From Chromatiales bacterium (GTDB lineage Bacteria; Pseudomonadota; Gammaproteobacteria; Xanthomonadales; SZUA-36), in contig JAHEFT010000154.1 of assembly GCA_024640025.1 (NCBI GenBank), positions 1-34,232 of the forward strand: a DNA stretch of 34,232 bases, written 5' to 3'. Shown here piece after piece: positions 15,291 through 27,008 of the stretch. The first letter of the stretch is position 1. Every line of letters begins with the position of its first letter. The position numbers and the translations under genes were made by a program. The notes below the pieces were generated by a model. That model saw only the letters and a list, made by a program, of their open reading frames with translations. It had not been told where the DNA came from and made no database searches.

Positions 15291-16796
15291 ATGGAAATGA
15301 AGCGGGAATCTCCCCGTGTCATCTGTATTGGTGCCGGTCCTGCCGGCCTGACCGCAGCGCATCGACTCAGCCGATCTGGTGTACAGGTCCAGGTGCTTGA
15401 GCGCGACCCTGTTTATGTTGGCGGGATTTCGCGTACCGAATGCTACAAGGGATTCAGGTTTGATGTTGGCGGCCATCGCTTTTTTTCACGCTCAAAAGAA
15501 ATTGAAGCCTTGTGGGACGAAATCCTGGGTGACCAGTTGATCAGCCGGAAACGCAAGTCCCGCATCATGTACCGGGGCAAGCTGTTCGATTATCCCTTGC
15601 GTTCCATGGACGCACTCGGAAAGCTCGGGCTTCCGGAAGCCATCCACTGCATGCTTTCGTATATCAAGGCCAAGTTATTCCCATGCCGTGACCCGCAGAC
15701 TTTCGAGGACTGGGTAACCAACCAATTCGGTCATCGTCTGTACAGCATTTTCTTCAAGACCTATACCGAGAAGGTGTGGGGGATGAAGTGCGAAGAGATT
15801 TCTGCCGATTGGGCGGCCCAACGGATCAAGGGGTTGTCGCTGGGTACGGCTGTGTGGAAAGCGTCTGCTCCTGCCTGGCTGAGACGAACCGGCAACTCGC
15901 CGAAAACCCTGATTGAATCGTTCAGATACCCGCGACTGGGGCCCGGCCAGATGTGGGAGGCCGCAGCAGAGCAGATCGTGGAGGCCGGTGGAGAAGTCCT
16001 GCTGGGCATGAACGTGCAGGGCCTTGCCTATGATCCTGATTCCAGCGAGTGGACCGTGACAGCAGTGGACCCGGCAGGGGAGCAACATGTCTTCCCTGCG
16101 GACCACATTATTTCCTCCACGGCGATCAGGAATCTGGCGGATTATCTTCACCCCAGGCCGCCCGAAGCTGTTCTGACGGCCGCCCGGGCTCTTCGCTACC
16201 GGGACTTCCTGACCGTGGCATTAATCGTCAGGGACGTGGACTGTTTTGATGACAACTGGATCTATATCCACGACTCATCAGTCAAGGTCGGGCGTATCCA
16301 GAATTTCAAATCGTGGTCTCCCCACATGATTCCCGACCCCGAACTGAACTGCCTTGGGCTGGAATATTTCTGCTTCAAAGAAGACGGCACCTGGAATTCG
16401 ACGGACGAGGAACTGATTCGGCTGGCAGACGAGGAGTTGATACACCTGGGGCTGGTTGCTCCCGGACATGTCATCGACGGCAAGGTCATCAGGCAGGCGG
16501 CAGCTTATCCGGTCTATGACGAAAATTACGAGGAGCGCGTCGCGTTGTTCCAAAGTTGGCTGGAAAATCACATGCCGGGACTCCACCTGGTCGGTCGAAA
16601 TGGCATGCACAAGTACAACAACCAGGACCATGCCATGATGACGGCTCTGCTCACGGCTGAAAACATCGTGGCAGGGGAAAAATTGTGGGATGTCTGGCGA
16701 GTCAACCAGGATGCCGATTACCACGAAGTTGGCGAAGACCGGACGCTTGCGTTCAGTGAGCGGCAGGTTCCCGGGGCATATCAAAAAAATAGCTAA
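15291..16796 (+). CDS. FAD-dependent oxidoreductase of the UDP-galactopyranose-mutase-like / amine oxidase group
   Basis: About 501 aa. The N-terminus holds a Rossmann FAD site: VICIGAGPAGLTAAHRLS, then LERDPVYVGGISRT with the second glycine pair, and RFDVGGHRFFSRS. The C-terminus GLHLVGRNGMHKYNNQDH followed by AMMTALLTAENI is the typical FAD-closing motif of this group, found in many O-antigen clusters. Members include UDP-galactopyranose mutase relatives and nucleotide- or lipid-sugar oxidoreductases; I cannot choose among them. ATG at 15291; a second ATG at 15297 with GGAATGG before it is equally possible. The gene is divergent from the second exporter and its 3' end overlaps the convergent glycosyltransferase by 44 bp. 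Confidence 0.85.
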   Translation: MEMKRESPRVICIGAGPAGLTAAHRLSRSGVQVQVLERDPVYVGGISRTECYKGFRFDVGGHRFFSRSKEIEALWDEILGDQLISRKRKSRIMYRGKLFDYPLRSMDALGKLGLPEAIHCMLSYIKAKLFPCRDPQTFEDWVTNQFGHRLYSIFFKTYTEKVWGMKCEEISADWAAQRIKGLSLGTAVWKASAPAWLRRTGNSPKTLIESFRYPRLGPGQMWEAAAEQIVEAGGEVLLGMNVQGLAYDPDSSEWTVTAVDPAGEQHVFPADHIISSTAIRNLADYLHPRPPEAVLTAARALRYRDFLTVALIVRDVDCFDDNWIYIHDSSVKVGRIQNFKSWSPHMIPDPELNCLGLEYFCFKEDGTWNSTDEELIRLADEELIHLGLVAPGHVIDGKVIRQAAAYPVYDENYEERVALFQSWLENHMPGLHLVGRNGMHKYNNQDHAMMTALLTAENIVAGEKLWDVWRVNQDADYHEVGEDRTLAFSERQVPGAYQKNS

Positions 16797-17904
16797 AAAG
16801 CCCGAGTGCTCCCGATACTGCGCAACCCAGGAAAAAAATTACCTGCATGGGGATCACTGCAAAAGCGAATGCGCTATTGCGCTTCTTTGCTACGTAACGG
16901 TAAAACGCCAGGTGGGTCCACGCGATGGTCAGGATCAGCATCAGCGGAATGACCGCCAGTGGATCCGGGGTTAGCAGGTAAGCGGCCATAGGCGCCAATA
17001 CGGCCAGCGCGAGAACCACCGCCGAACCTCCTTCACGTTTGCCGGACAACGCCACGCACCCTGTAGCAGCGAGCAAAAAGGCTGCTGCCGGAAACAGTGC
17101 GAAAGCGTGGCCGGTGAGCAGCAAGACCGCCATTGACAGTGCCAGGAGTCCTGCCAGGACCGTCGCAATCCTTGAGTTATAGCTGAGGTTCAGGTCAATC
17201 GGCGCATCTCGGTTATGCAATAACAAGGTCATCCACGGTACGCCGCGCTGAAAGATATCCGTCTTGATCAAGCTCCAGAACGTCCACTGCTTCAAGTGTT
17301 TGCAGAGCATGGCTTTTTCCAGTCGAATCCGGTATCCCGATCGGCGCAACCGGGAACCCAGTTCAATGTCCTCGATGCTGGGTCGCTGGAAATTTGCGTT
17401 GAAGCCCTTCATCGTCAGGAAGACGTCCCGGCGAATCACACCGCAGCCCGTCCAGAAGGTTGATGCTTCGCTTTGACCGGTCTGATGAACCCAGTGATGA
17501 AAAAGATTTCGATACTGGGAAAGAAAAGACCGGTGCCCCGGTTCGTCGTCATAGCTCCCGAATACCGCTGCCGTTTCCGGTTCAGTTTCAAACACCTTGA
17601 CGGCTATTCCGAGGGCATCAGGGTGCACCACGACATCAGCATCCACGAAAAATATCAGGTCGCCGGAAGCCTCTTCGACGCCCCTGTTTCGCGCCGTGGC
17701 AGGGCCCTGCCGGTCTTCCAGATGAATAACCCTGGCATCGTGGGTTTCGGCAATTCGCTGTGTCCCGCCGTCGGTTGAGGCGTCATCCACCAAAATACAT
17801 TCGTGCACGCCGTAGGAAGATGCGCCGATGGCATCCAGGCACTCCTGCAGCTCGGAACCGCCGTTAAAGACGGGAATCACAACCGAGACGCGAAGCCTGC
17901 CCAC
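16753..17904 (-). CDS. Membrane-anchored glycosyltransferase family 2 (383 aa)
   Basis: The GT2 domain occupies about residues 1-225: VSVVIPVFNGGSELQECL, LVDDASTDGG, FFVDADVVVHPDAL (DAD as DxD), FWTGCGVIRRDVF and SIEDIELGSRLRRSGY (ED, catalytic base region). About four to five hydrophobic spans follow (for example VLAGLLALSMAVLLLTGHAF and MLILTIAWTHLAFYRYV), ending in FFLGCAVSGALGLFSYFF. This layout is typical of enzymes that charge or extend polyprenyl-phosphate sugars at the inner membrane. The start is GTG at 17904, immediately after the TGA of the upstream GT-C-like gene, so the two are probably co-translated. A polyprenyl-phosphate sugar synthase feeding the neighbouring GT-C protein would be coherent, but this is inference. 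Confidence 0.87.
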   Translation of the reverse strand: MGRLRVSVVIPVFNGGSELQECLDAIGASSYGVHECILVDDASTDGGTQRIAETHDARVIHLEDRQGPATARNRGVEEASGDLIFFVDADVVVHPDALGIAVKVFETEPETAAVFGSYDDEPGHRSFLSQYRNLFHHWVHQTGQSEASTFWTGCGVIRRDVFLTMKGFNANFQRPSIEDIELGSRLRRSGYRIRLEKAMLCKHLKQWTFWSLIKTDIFQRGVPWMTLLLHNRDAPIDLNLSYNSRIATVLAGLLALSMAVLLLTGHAFALFPAAAFLLAATGCVALSGKREGGSAVVLALAVLAPMAAYLLTPDPLAVIPLMLILTIAWTHLAFYRYVAKKRNSAFAFAVIPMQVIFFLGCAVSGALGLFSYFFDMPREPAAH

Positions 17905-19788
17905 TCAATGATTCTGACGTATGCCGGAGTTCAGGATTTCATCAATTTCATCCAGTCTCTGACGTGCATAATGGAACTGAGGCTCCAGCAGAAGGGCTTT
18001 TTCCAGGTGGTTCCTGGCCTCAAGCAGCTTCCCCCTTGATTTTGGATAGAGCCGCATCAGCATTTCCGCTTCCAGGTATTCCTTTTTGAAGACTTCTTTC
18101 TTGGTGGCTATGGCCAGTTCAAATTGCTCTGCAGCATCATTCCGCCGGTTCTGTTCAAGGTACATGATGGCCATGTAAAAGTGAGCCGGAGACCTGCCCT
18201 CGCTGCCTTTCATCGCGGCGCCAAATGCCCGTTCGGCCGTCGTGTAGCGCTTGAGGCTTGCATATATGTGGCCGCAATTTACCGCAAAATACCACTGCCG
18301 CTCCAGTTCGTCGGCATGCCTGTCACATAACGAGGCTGCCCGGGCAACTTCACCCTTCTTGAAAAGTGCCATCACCAGTGTTTCCAGATTATGGCCCGAC
18401 CGGGCGCCATTACGATAATCAGTCTCGGCCAGCAGAACCGTACTGGACCATTGGGCGTTCCTGGCCCAGGTAAGTGGTGTCAATATCAACAAAACAGGCA
18501 AAATCGACGCTGCCGCTATCCTGAAAGAAAGCTTTTGCACCAGCCAACTGACGCCGAAAGCCAATACAATGGCCAGGCCAACCGAGGGCATGTACAGGTA
18601 GCGCTCGGCAAGGTGCGGCGGTGTACTGAACTCGCCAATGATGCGGCTTGCGGGCAAAAGCGACAGGTAGAAAAAAGCCAAGCCAAGAAACAATCCGGGT
18701 TTCTTCTGGAAAAGCTTAGCAAAAGCGAACCCAAGCAATACCAGTTGCGAAATCAGGGCAATCCATTCGTTCGTCGCGCTGGGTCGGTGGAACGCCAATA
18801 ATGGATGCGGCCACAGCATCAACTTGATGGCATCGAACCAAACCGTGAAAGCGGGAAGGATTCGTGCGGAATCGAAGTATAAGCCAAGAATCGGAAGACC
18901 CTGTCTTTTACTGGTCTGGACAGGCGCACTGGACACCATTTCAACGAAGGTAAGTGGCGTCTCCAGCGCGTGTGCCCGAAATCCAAGATAAACCGCCAGC
19001 GGCATCAGTAACCAGAACACCGGCAGACAGGTGCGCAACCGCAGCCTCCAGTCGCCCGGAGTGACGATCCAAAGAACGACCACCGTGATGACCGGAAGCA
19101 TGATACCGGTTTCCCTGCAGAACATGACCAGCAAATAGACCAGGCCCAGTCCGCCCCACGCTTTACGCGGGCTTTTGTCCACTGTTTGCAGGAACCACCA
19201 AAGCCCACCGGCCACGCCCAGTGTTACCAGCAACTCGGACCGGTTGAAGACCGAGTTCACAACTTCTGCATGGATGGGATGCACCGCAAAAACCAGTGCG
19301 GCCAACAACGCGATTTGACTGCAAGCGGGATTCGTATCATTACCAGGGGACAGGAGATGACGCACCAATCCGTATACCGCGATAGTTGCCAATACGTGCA
19401 GAAAAATATTGACCAGGTGAAACCCGGCCACCCAATCGCCAAACAACTGAAAGTCCAGGGCAACGGAAACCAGGAACAAAGGCCGGTAAATACCCGTATT
19501 GGCGCCAATGGCAGCCCACACGTCATCGGTAAAAAATTGACCAATCTCGGTCATGCCTATATCCGAAAATCGGCTGCCCAGCGCAAAAACTTCGTCATCC
19601 CACACAAGGGTGTTTGGCCATGCATTCGCATAGGCCAGGAATGCAACAAGGCTCAAAATCACAAACGGAAGCGTTTGGGTGCTGAAATGCCCAGGGCCTT
19701 TGGTTTTGTCGGTCTCGTGCTCATGACGGGATGAAAGCAGGCGACCTGAAGGCTTGTTTTTTACGCGGGTGCGCTTTCGTTTGGACAT
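17905..19788 (-). CDS. Multi-span membrane protein with C-terminal TPR repeats, TMTC-like GT-C
   Basis: 627 aa. A basic N-terminal tail (MSKRKRTRVKNK) precedes about ten membrane spans. The first periplasmic loop has NTLVWDDEVFAL, an acidic pair at the position where GT-C enzymes keep their catalytic Asp/Glu, followed by GIYRPLFLVSVALDFQLFG and FHLVNIFLHVLATIAVYGL, which match bacterial TMTC-like/TPR membrane proteins. HAEVVNSVFNRSELLVTLG is another typical stretch. Residues ~470-620 are TPR-like helical pairs (LKRYTTAERAFGAAM, PAHFYMAIMYLEQNRRNDAA). The group uses polyprenyl-phosphate sugars as donors on the outer face of the membrane. ATG at 19788. It leads a two-gene unit with the membrane-anchored GT2. 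Glycan modification versus protein O-glycosylation cannot be decided. Confidence 0.82.
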   Translation of the reverse strand: MSKRKRTRVKNKPSGRLLSSRHEHETDKTKGPGHFSTQTLPFVILSLVAFLAYANAWPNTLVWDDEVFALGSRFSDIGMTEIGQFFTDDVWAAIGANTGIYRPLFLVSVALDFQLFGDWVAGFHLVNIFLHVLATIAVYGLVRHLLSPGNDTNPACSQIALLAALVFAVHPIHAEVVNSVFNRSELLVTLGVAGGLWWFLQTVDKSPRKAWGGLGLVYLLVMFCRETGIMLPVITVVVLWIVTPGDWRLRLRTCLPVFWLLMPLAVYLGFRAHALETPLTFVEMVSSAPVQTSKRQGLPILGLYFDSARILPAFTVWFDAIKLMLWPHPLLAFHRPSATNEWIALISQLVLLGFAFAKLFQKKPGLFLGLAFFYLSLLPASRIIGEFSTPPHLAERYLYMPSVGLAIVLAFGVSWLVQKLSFRIAAASILPVLLILTPLTWARNAQWSSTVLLAETDYRNGARSGHNLETLVMALFKKGEVARAASLCDRHADELERQWYFAVNCGHIYASLKRYTTAERAFGAAMKGSEGRSPAHFYMAIMYLEQNRRNDAAEQFELAIATKKEVFKKEYLEAEMLMRLYPKSRGKLLEARNHLEKALLLEPQFHYARQRLDEIDEILNSGIRQNH

Positions 19789-19831
19789 CAGGCCAGTTTA
19801 CGAATTGCGCCCATTGGATACAAGAAAGGGC

Positions 19832-19864
19832 TTGACGTCACGGTGTATTTGAGTGGTTTATACT
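19832..19864 (+). promoter_or_regulatory. Promoter candidate for the RND efflux operon
   Basis: TTGACG (19832-19837) is a good -35, and TTTATA or TATACT (19857-19864) is the best -10, at a long 19-21 base spacing. The -35 is embedded in the perfect palindrome TGACGTCA (19833-19840), which could be an operator. The region is a 111-bp divergent gap. Confidence 0.35.
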
Positions 19865-19899
19865 TCCTTTCCACTAAATTTCTCATGGAGTGATCCGTC

Positions 19900-21065
19900 G
19901 TGGATTGGAAAAAGACCGTTTTCATCTGCCTCCTGATTCTGCTTTTGGCGGCGGGCGCGAGCGCCGTGATATTCCTGACCGAACCCACGGCACAGCGCTC
20001 AAGCGCGACCAAGCGCAGCGCGATGCTGGTGGATGTGACCGGCGTGGATCACGGGACCTTCCGGCCGGTTATCACGGCGATGGGAACGGTGCGGGCGGAT
20101 CAGGAGATTGTCCTCAGCCCGAGGGTCAGTGGAGAAATCGTTTCGATCTCGGATTCCTTTACTCCGGGCGGCTTTGTCGGCGAGGGCGAGGTCCTGCTGC
20201 GTATCGACCCTGCGGATTACGAGGTCAACCTGATGCAGCGGCAGAGCGATCTTCGCCAGGCCGCCAGCGAACTCGAGCTTGAATTGGGCCGCCAGGATCT
20301 CGCGAAGAAGGACTACCAGGAGCTCGAGGGAACGATATCATCCGAGTACAAAACCCTGGTCCTGAGGGGGCCTCAGCTCGACACCGCCAGGGCTCGCGTT
20401 GAGGCCGCCCAGGCGGCGGTGCGGCGCGCGGAACTCGAACTCGAACGAACACGAATCCGCGCGCCCTTTGCGGCCCATATCATCAACCGGGAAGCCAACG
20501 TTGGTTCACAGGTTTCTCCGGGGGAGTCTCTGGGCCGGCTGGTCGGGGTTGAGTCCTACTGGGTCGAGGCAGCCGTACCCGTTTCAAATCTCCGCTGGAT
20601 CGAGTTTCCGGATACTTCGGAGCACACGGGTTCCAATGTACGGATTCGTAACCGGTCCGCCTGGCCAGAGGATACGTTCCGTACCGGAGAAGTGTACAAC
20701 CTGATTGGGGCCCTGGAGGACCAAACGCGCCTGGCACGCGTGCTGCTGACCGTGGCCGATCCATTGTCACATGAGCCAGAGTCCGCCGGCCTGCCGCCGC
20801 TGATGGTGGGTTCCTACGTGGAGGCGCGGATAGAAGGCAAGCCCATCGAGGACGTCATCCGAATGAACCGGGACTTTCTGCGGCAGAACGACACTGTCTG
20901 GATCAAGGAAGATGGCGTTCTGAGAATCCGCGACGTGGACATCGTTTTCCGTGACCAGGATTATGTTTACATCCGCAGTGGACTGGGCGTTGATGACCTC
21001 GTGGTGACCACCAACCTGGCAACCGTGCTCGAAGGAGCTCCGCTGCGATTGGAAGGTGACGCGGA

Positions 21066-21069
<4 letters not shown>
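19900..21069 (+). CDS. RND efflux periplasmic adaptor subunit (HlyD/AcrA family)
   Basis: 389 aa. A single N-terminal hydrophobic segment ([20 protein letters not shown]) anchors it or serves as signal. The lipoyl/barrel halves are visible as [20 protein letters not shown] and [20 protein letters not shown], with the alpha-helical hairpin in between (about residues 110-175, rich in E, A, R). It would bridge the RND pump to an outer-membrane channel. The start is GTG at 19900 with GGAG at 19887-19890. Its TGA overlaps the pump's ATG (ATGA). No outer-membrane factor gene is in the window, so a shared TolC-like channel is implied. Confidence 0.93.
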
Positions 21070-24200
<3,131 letters not shown>

Positions 24201-24210
24201 TGAATAACCG

Positions 24211-25065
24211 TTGAAAACGGCGCTGCTCACACTGATTGCGATGATCGCTTTCGCGGCGAATCCCCTGCTCTGTCGGATGGCACTGGGGGAGGGCTACATC
24301 GACGCCGCGAGTTTCGCCACTGTCCGGGTGGGTTCGGGCGCCCTTATGCTGTTGCTCCTGGTGCTGCCTCGCTGGCACCGCCAGGGACGTAGTTCGGCCG
24401 ACTGGCGCTCCGTACTTATGCTGTTCGCATACGTAGCATTTTTCTCCTTTGCCTACCTCTCCCTGAGCGCCGGTGCGGGCGCCTTGCTTTTGTTTGGCGC
24501 CGTGCAATTGACCATGTTCTCAACAGCGCTGCACGCGGGTGAGCGTTTTCCGCCATGGTCCTGGCTCGGGCTTGGCCTGGCGGTAGCAGGCATCGTCTAC
24601 CTGGTCTCTCCGGGCGTCACCGCACCGGATCCGCTGGGGGCATTGCTGATGGTCATCGCCGGTGTCGCCTGGGGTGTCTACTCACTGCTGGGACGGCAGG
24701 CAAAGAGTCCGCTGGAGGCTACTGCCAACAACTTTCTCTTTTGTGTGCCGCTGGTCATAATGGTCAGCCTCGTTTTCGCCAGGGACTTTCACGTTTCCAC
24801 CCGGGGCCTGGTGCTCGCGGCGGTCTCGGGAGCCTTGCCTTCCGGCCTGGGCTACGTGATCTGGTATGCTGCCCTGCGGGGCCTGAAGGCCACCAGCGCG
24901 GCGACTGTGCAACTTTCTGTGCCAGCCATCGCCGCGATCGGCGGGGTGGTTCTGCTCGCTGAACCGGTCACGCTGCGCCTGGTACTCGCTTCCGCCGCCA
25001 CACTCGGCGGCATCGCTATCGTCCTCGCGCAGAGAGGCCATTCCGACCCCGAAGCGGAACAATAA
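24211..25065 (+). CDS. EamA / drug-metabolite transporter family membrane protein
   Basis: 284 aa with ten predicted spans in two five-span halves. Each half carries an EamA-like end: FLSLSAGAGALLLFGAVQL-like text in the first (AYLSLSAGAGALLLFGAVQ) and YAALRGLKATSAATVQLSVP in the second, followed by GGVVLLAEPVTLRLVLASA. Members export amino acids, nucleosides or other small metabolites; the substrate is not predictable. The start is TTG at 24211, ten bases after the RND pump stop. An ATG at 24200 overlapping the pump TGA is in another frame and stops after four codons, so TTG is required. Likely co-transcribed with the pump. Confidence 0.88.
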   Translation: MKTALLTLIAMIAFAANPLLCRMALGEGYIDAASFATVRVGSGALMLLLLVLPRWHRQGRSSADWRSVLMLFAYVAFFSFAYLSLSAGAGALLLFGAVQLTMFSTALHAGERFPPWSWLGLGLAVAGIVYLVSPGVTAPDPLGALLMVIAGVAWGVYSLLGRQAKSPLEATANNFLFCVPLVIMVSLVFARDFHVSTRGLVLAAVSGALPSGLGYVIWYAALRGLKATSAATVQLSVPAIAAIGGVVLLAEPVTLRLVLASAATLGGIAIVLAQRGHSDPEAEQ

Positions 25066-25097
25066 TCCCGGTTTCTGTCATTCGTGGAGAGATATTC

Positions 25098-25505
25098 ATG
25101 CCCCTAAAAATCACCCAAGGTTATCGACAGCTGGTTGCCCAGGCTGAAAAAGAGATTGAGACCATCAGTATTGAGGACGCACTCGCTGTTCATGGCAGCG
25201 AGGATGTCGTCTTTGTAGACCTGCGCGATGTGCGGGAATTGTGGCGCGAGGGTTTTATCCCCGAAGCGTTCCATTGCCCGCGCGGGATGCTGGAATTCTG
25301 GATTGACCCCGACTGCATCTATTACAAGGACATTTTCGCCTGCGGGAAGAAATTTCTGTTCTACTGCAACCTGGGGTGGCGCTCGGCGCTTGCGGCCCAG
25401 GTTTCACAGCAGATGGGTCTCAGTCCGGTGGCCCACATCGGCGGTGGCTTTGATGCCTGGACAAAAGCTGGCGGCCCGGTAGCGCGCAAGGAAGCCAGAC
25501 GGTAA
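25098..25505 (+). CDS. Rhodanese-like domain protein (135 aa)
   Basis: A single rhodanese fold: VVFVDLRDVRELWREGFIPE for the first strand and acidic loop, HCPRGMLEFWIDPD, then the active-site loop LFYCNLGWRSALAAQ with the sulfur-carrying cysteine followed by N-L-G-W-R-S, and MGLSPVAHIGGGFDAWTKAG as the C-terminal helix pair. It would carry persulfide sulfur in the cytoplasm; no signal peptide is present. The loop is the six-residue sulfurtransferase type, not the longer phosphatase form. ATG at 25098 has GGAG at 25086-25089, a good site. It is 32 bp after the EamA gene and probably in the same unit. Confidence 0.92.
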   Translation: MPLKITQGYRQLVAQAEKEIETISIEDALAVHGSEDVVFVDLRDVRELWREGFIPEAFHCPRGMLEFWIDPDCIYYKDIFACGKKFLFYCNLGWRSALAAQVSQQMGLSPVAHIGGGFDAWTKAGGPVARKEARR

Positions 25506-25531
25506 CGACAATGGCCGCCATAGTGCCAGAA

Positions 25532-25555
25532 ACCGGCTGGCATAGTGAAGCCGGT
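25532..25555. terminator. Hairpin after the rhodanese gene, weak terminator candidate
   Basis: ACCGGCT, a ten-base loop, then AGCCGGT, 27 bases after the rhodanese stop. A second small hairpin, CGCAGG/CCTGCG, is at 25607-25624. Neither has a T-tract, so intrinsic termination is doubtful. Confidence 0.25.
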
Positions 25556-25674
25556 CATAAAATGAATCTGCGCACCGGGCAAGGCTCCGGAAACAAGCAG
25601 CCAATTCGCAGGAACATGCCTGCGGGAAAATTGTCATCAGCCCGGGATAGAAAAGCTGTGGCACAATATTCGCC

Positions 25675-26337
25675 ATGCCACGAAGACCATTCAAAACTTT
25701 CCTGCTGACTTTGCTGCTGGCCGCCTTGCCGCTGACATCCTGGTCACAGGATAAGGCTCAACTGCCCTATTCGATGATCAGCAGCTACCTGGAGCTTTTC
25801 AAATCTTTGGAGCACCTGGAGCTGATCATCCCCAGCATGATGATCGTCTCGACCAACCCCCAGGTTGCCCCGCAGGCAATCGAATTCAAGGTGTCATCCC
25901 CCGCTGGCTGGCAGGCCTTCAGTCCTGATGCCAATGGCGTCATCCAGTTTCCGGATCAGCCGGACTGGATGAACCTGGTCATGATCAGCAACCAACCCAA
26001 GGGCACACTGCAACTGGGGGTTGCCTATGCAGCCAGGCCACTGAAGAGCGCCAGCATGCCTTACCAGGAGCTGATGAGCCTGGTGCCCCAATTCGAGGAG
26101 GCCCTGACGGCACTGGCGGAACAACAGGGAAAGCCGCCGTCAAAGGTCACCGGCCTGACCATCCAGATGCCTGAAAATTCCAGCGCCGCTGTGCACGTTC
26201 ATTCACAAAAGGGTGAAAAGACCCTGAAATCGTACGCTTCCGGGGTAGTGGTCATAAAGTACGACCAAACTCTGTGGGAAGAGAACCCCCAGGTTGAGTT
26301 CGACGCAATTCCTATTGGTATCGTGCCTTTGCTGTAA
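25675..26337 (+). CDS. Exported protein of unknown function (220 aa)
   Basis: A clear signal peptide (RPFKTFLLTLLLAALPLTSW followed by SQ) precedes a soluble domain. YSMISSYLELFKSLEHLELI and PSMMIVSTNPQVAPQAIEF look like a helix followed by strands; PSKVTGLTIQMPENSSAAVH and SYASGVVVIKYDQTLWEENP are further strands. I do not recognise a named family; it may be one of the small periplasmic DUF groups of gammaproteobacteria. Only the signal peptide and a mixed alpha/beta character are supportable. No cysteines are obvious after the signal, so it is not a lipoprotein. ATG at 25675; no strong ribosome-binding site. Convergent with the HdeD-family gene 20 bp away. Confidence 0.75.
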   Translation: MPRRPFKTFLLTLLLAALPLTSWSQDKAQLPYSMISSYLELFKSLEHLELIIPSMMIVSTNPQVAPQAIEFKVSSPAGWQAFSPDANGVIQFPDQPDWMNLVMISNQPKGTLQLGVAYAARPLKSASMPYQELMSLVPQFEEALTALAEQQGKPPSKVTGLTIQMPENSSAAVHVHSQKGEKTLKSYASGVVVIKYDQTLWEENPQVEFDAIPIGIVPLL

Positions 26338-26357
26338 AACTGAATTGGACCTCTTTC

Positions 26358-26918
26358 CTAAAGCCGGATGGTGTCGAAGTCACCGGACGCCCTCGCTCTG
26401 CGGGCCGCGCTGGCCAGCAGGATCATGGAAAACCCGGTTAAAAGAAGATCAAGACCGACCAGCACGCCAATGGCCCAGGCGCCGGATAGCGGCCACTGTT
26501 TCCACAGAAGATAAACGAAGACCAGGGAAAGTAGCCCGCTCATAAGCATCCATACCCAGCCCCTGATATTGCGGTAACGGACCGCCGAGGATAGTTTATA
26601 CAGGCCGTGGACGAGGAAAAATATCATTAGCAGCGTCGTCAGGAAAGCAGATCCGGTTTCAGGGTTCAACCAGACCAGTACACCGACACCAGCAACGATG
26701 AGCCCGAGAATCGTCGAAACCGCGGTATGTGTTGCCCGACCGCCACGGGCGCCCTGGATCAGTTGCGCAATCCCGGTAATGAACAGAACCAGTGCGACCA
26801 GACGTACTACCGCCCCGATGAAGGCCACTGGTGAAACCAGCAGGAGTGCGCCGAGCAAGACCAGCGCAATTCCTATCGTCATGAGCGTGCCGGTACCCGG
26901 TAAATTTCTTGCGTTCAT
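26358..26918 (-). CDS. HdeD family (DUF308) membrane protein
   Basis: 186 aa with about six short spans and the repeated small-residue pattern of this family: LVLLGALLLVSPVAFIGAVV, LVALVLFITGIAQLIQGARG, VSTILGLIVAGVGVLVWLNP, LLMIFFLVHGLYKLSSAVRY, LMSGLLSLVFVYLLWKQWP and IGVLVGLDLLLTGFSMILLA. HdeD is linked to acid resistance in E. coli; the family as a whole is poorly defined, so only the membrane role is safe. I place the start at the ATG at 26918, preceded by GAGG at good spacing; a TTG one codon earlier exists. Divergent from the S1/P1 nuclease. Confidence 0.9.
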   Translation of the reverse strand: MNARNLPGTGTLMTIGIALVLLGALLLVSPVAFIGAVVRLVALVLFITGIAQLIQGARGGRATHTAVSTILGLIVAGVGVLVWLNPETGSAFLTTLLMIFFLVHGLYKLSSAVRYRNIRGWVWMLMSGLLSLVFVYLLWKQWPLSGAWAIGVLVGLDLLLTGFSMILLASAARRARASGDFDTIRL

Positions 26919-26962
26919 CAATCTGCCCTCAGTTTCCCATCAGGTTCGTTATTCTTTCCCAG

Positions 26963-26968
26963 TATAAT
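26963..26968 (+). promoter_or_regulatory. Consensus -10 (TATAAT) before the nuclease gene
   Basis: A perfect TATAAT 40 bases before the nuclease ATG at 27009. No good -35 lies at 16-18 bases, so it would need activation or is weak. Located in an 90-bp divergent gap. Confidence 0.35.
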
Positions 26969-27008
26969 GCATGCTTCAATGAGTTAGGGACAAATACGGC
27001 CTATCCAA

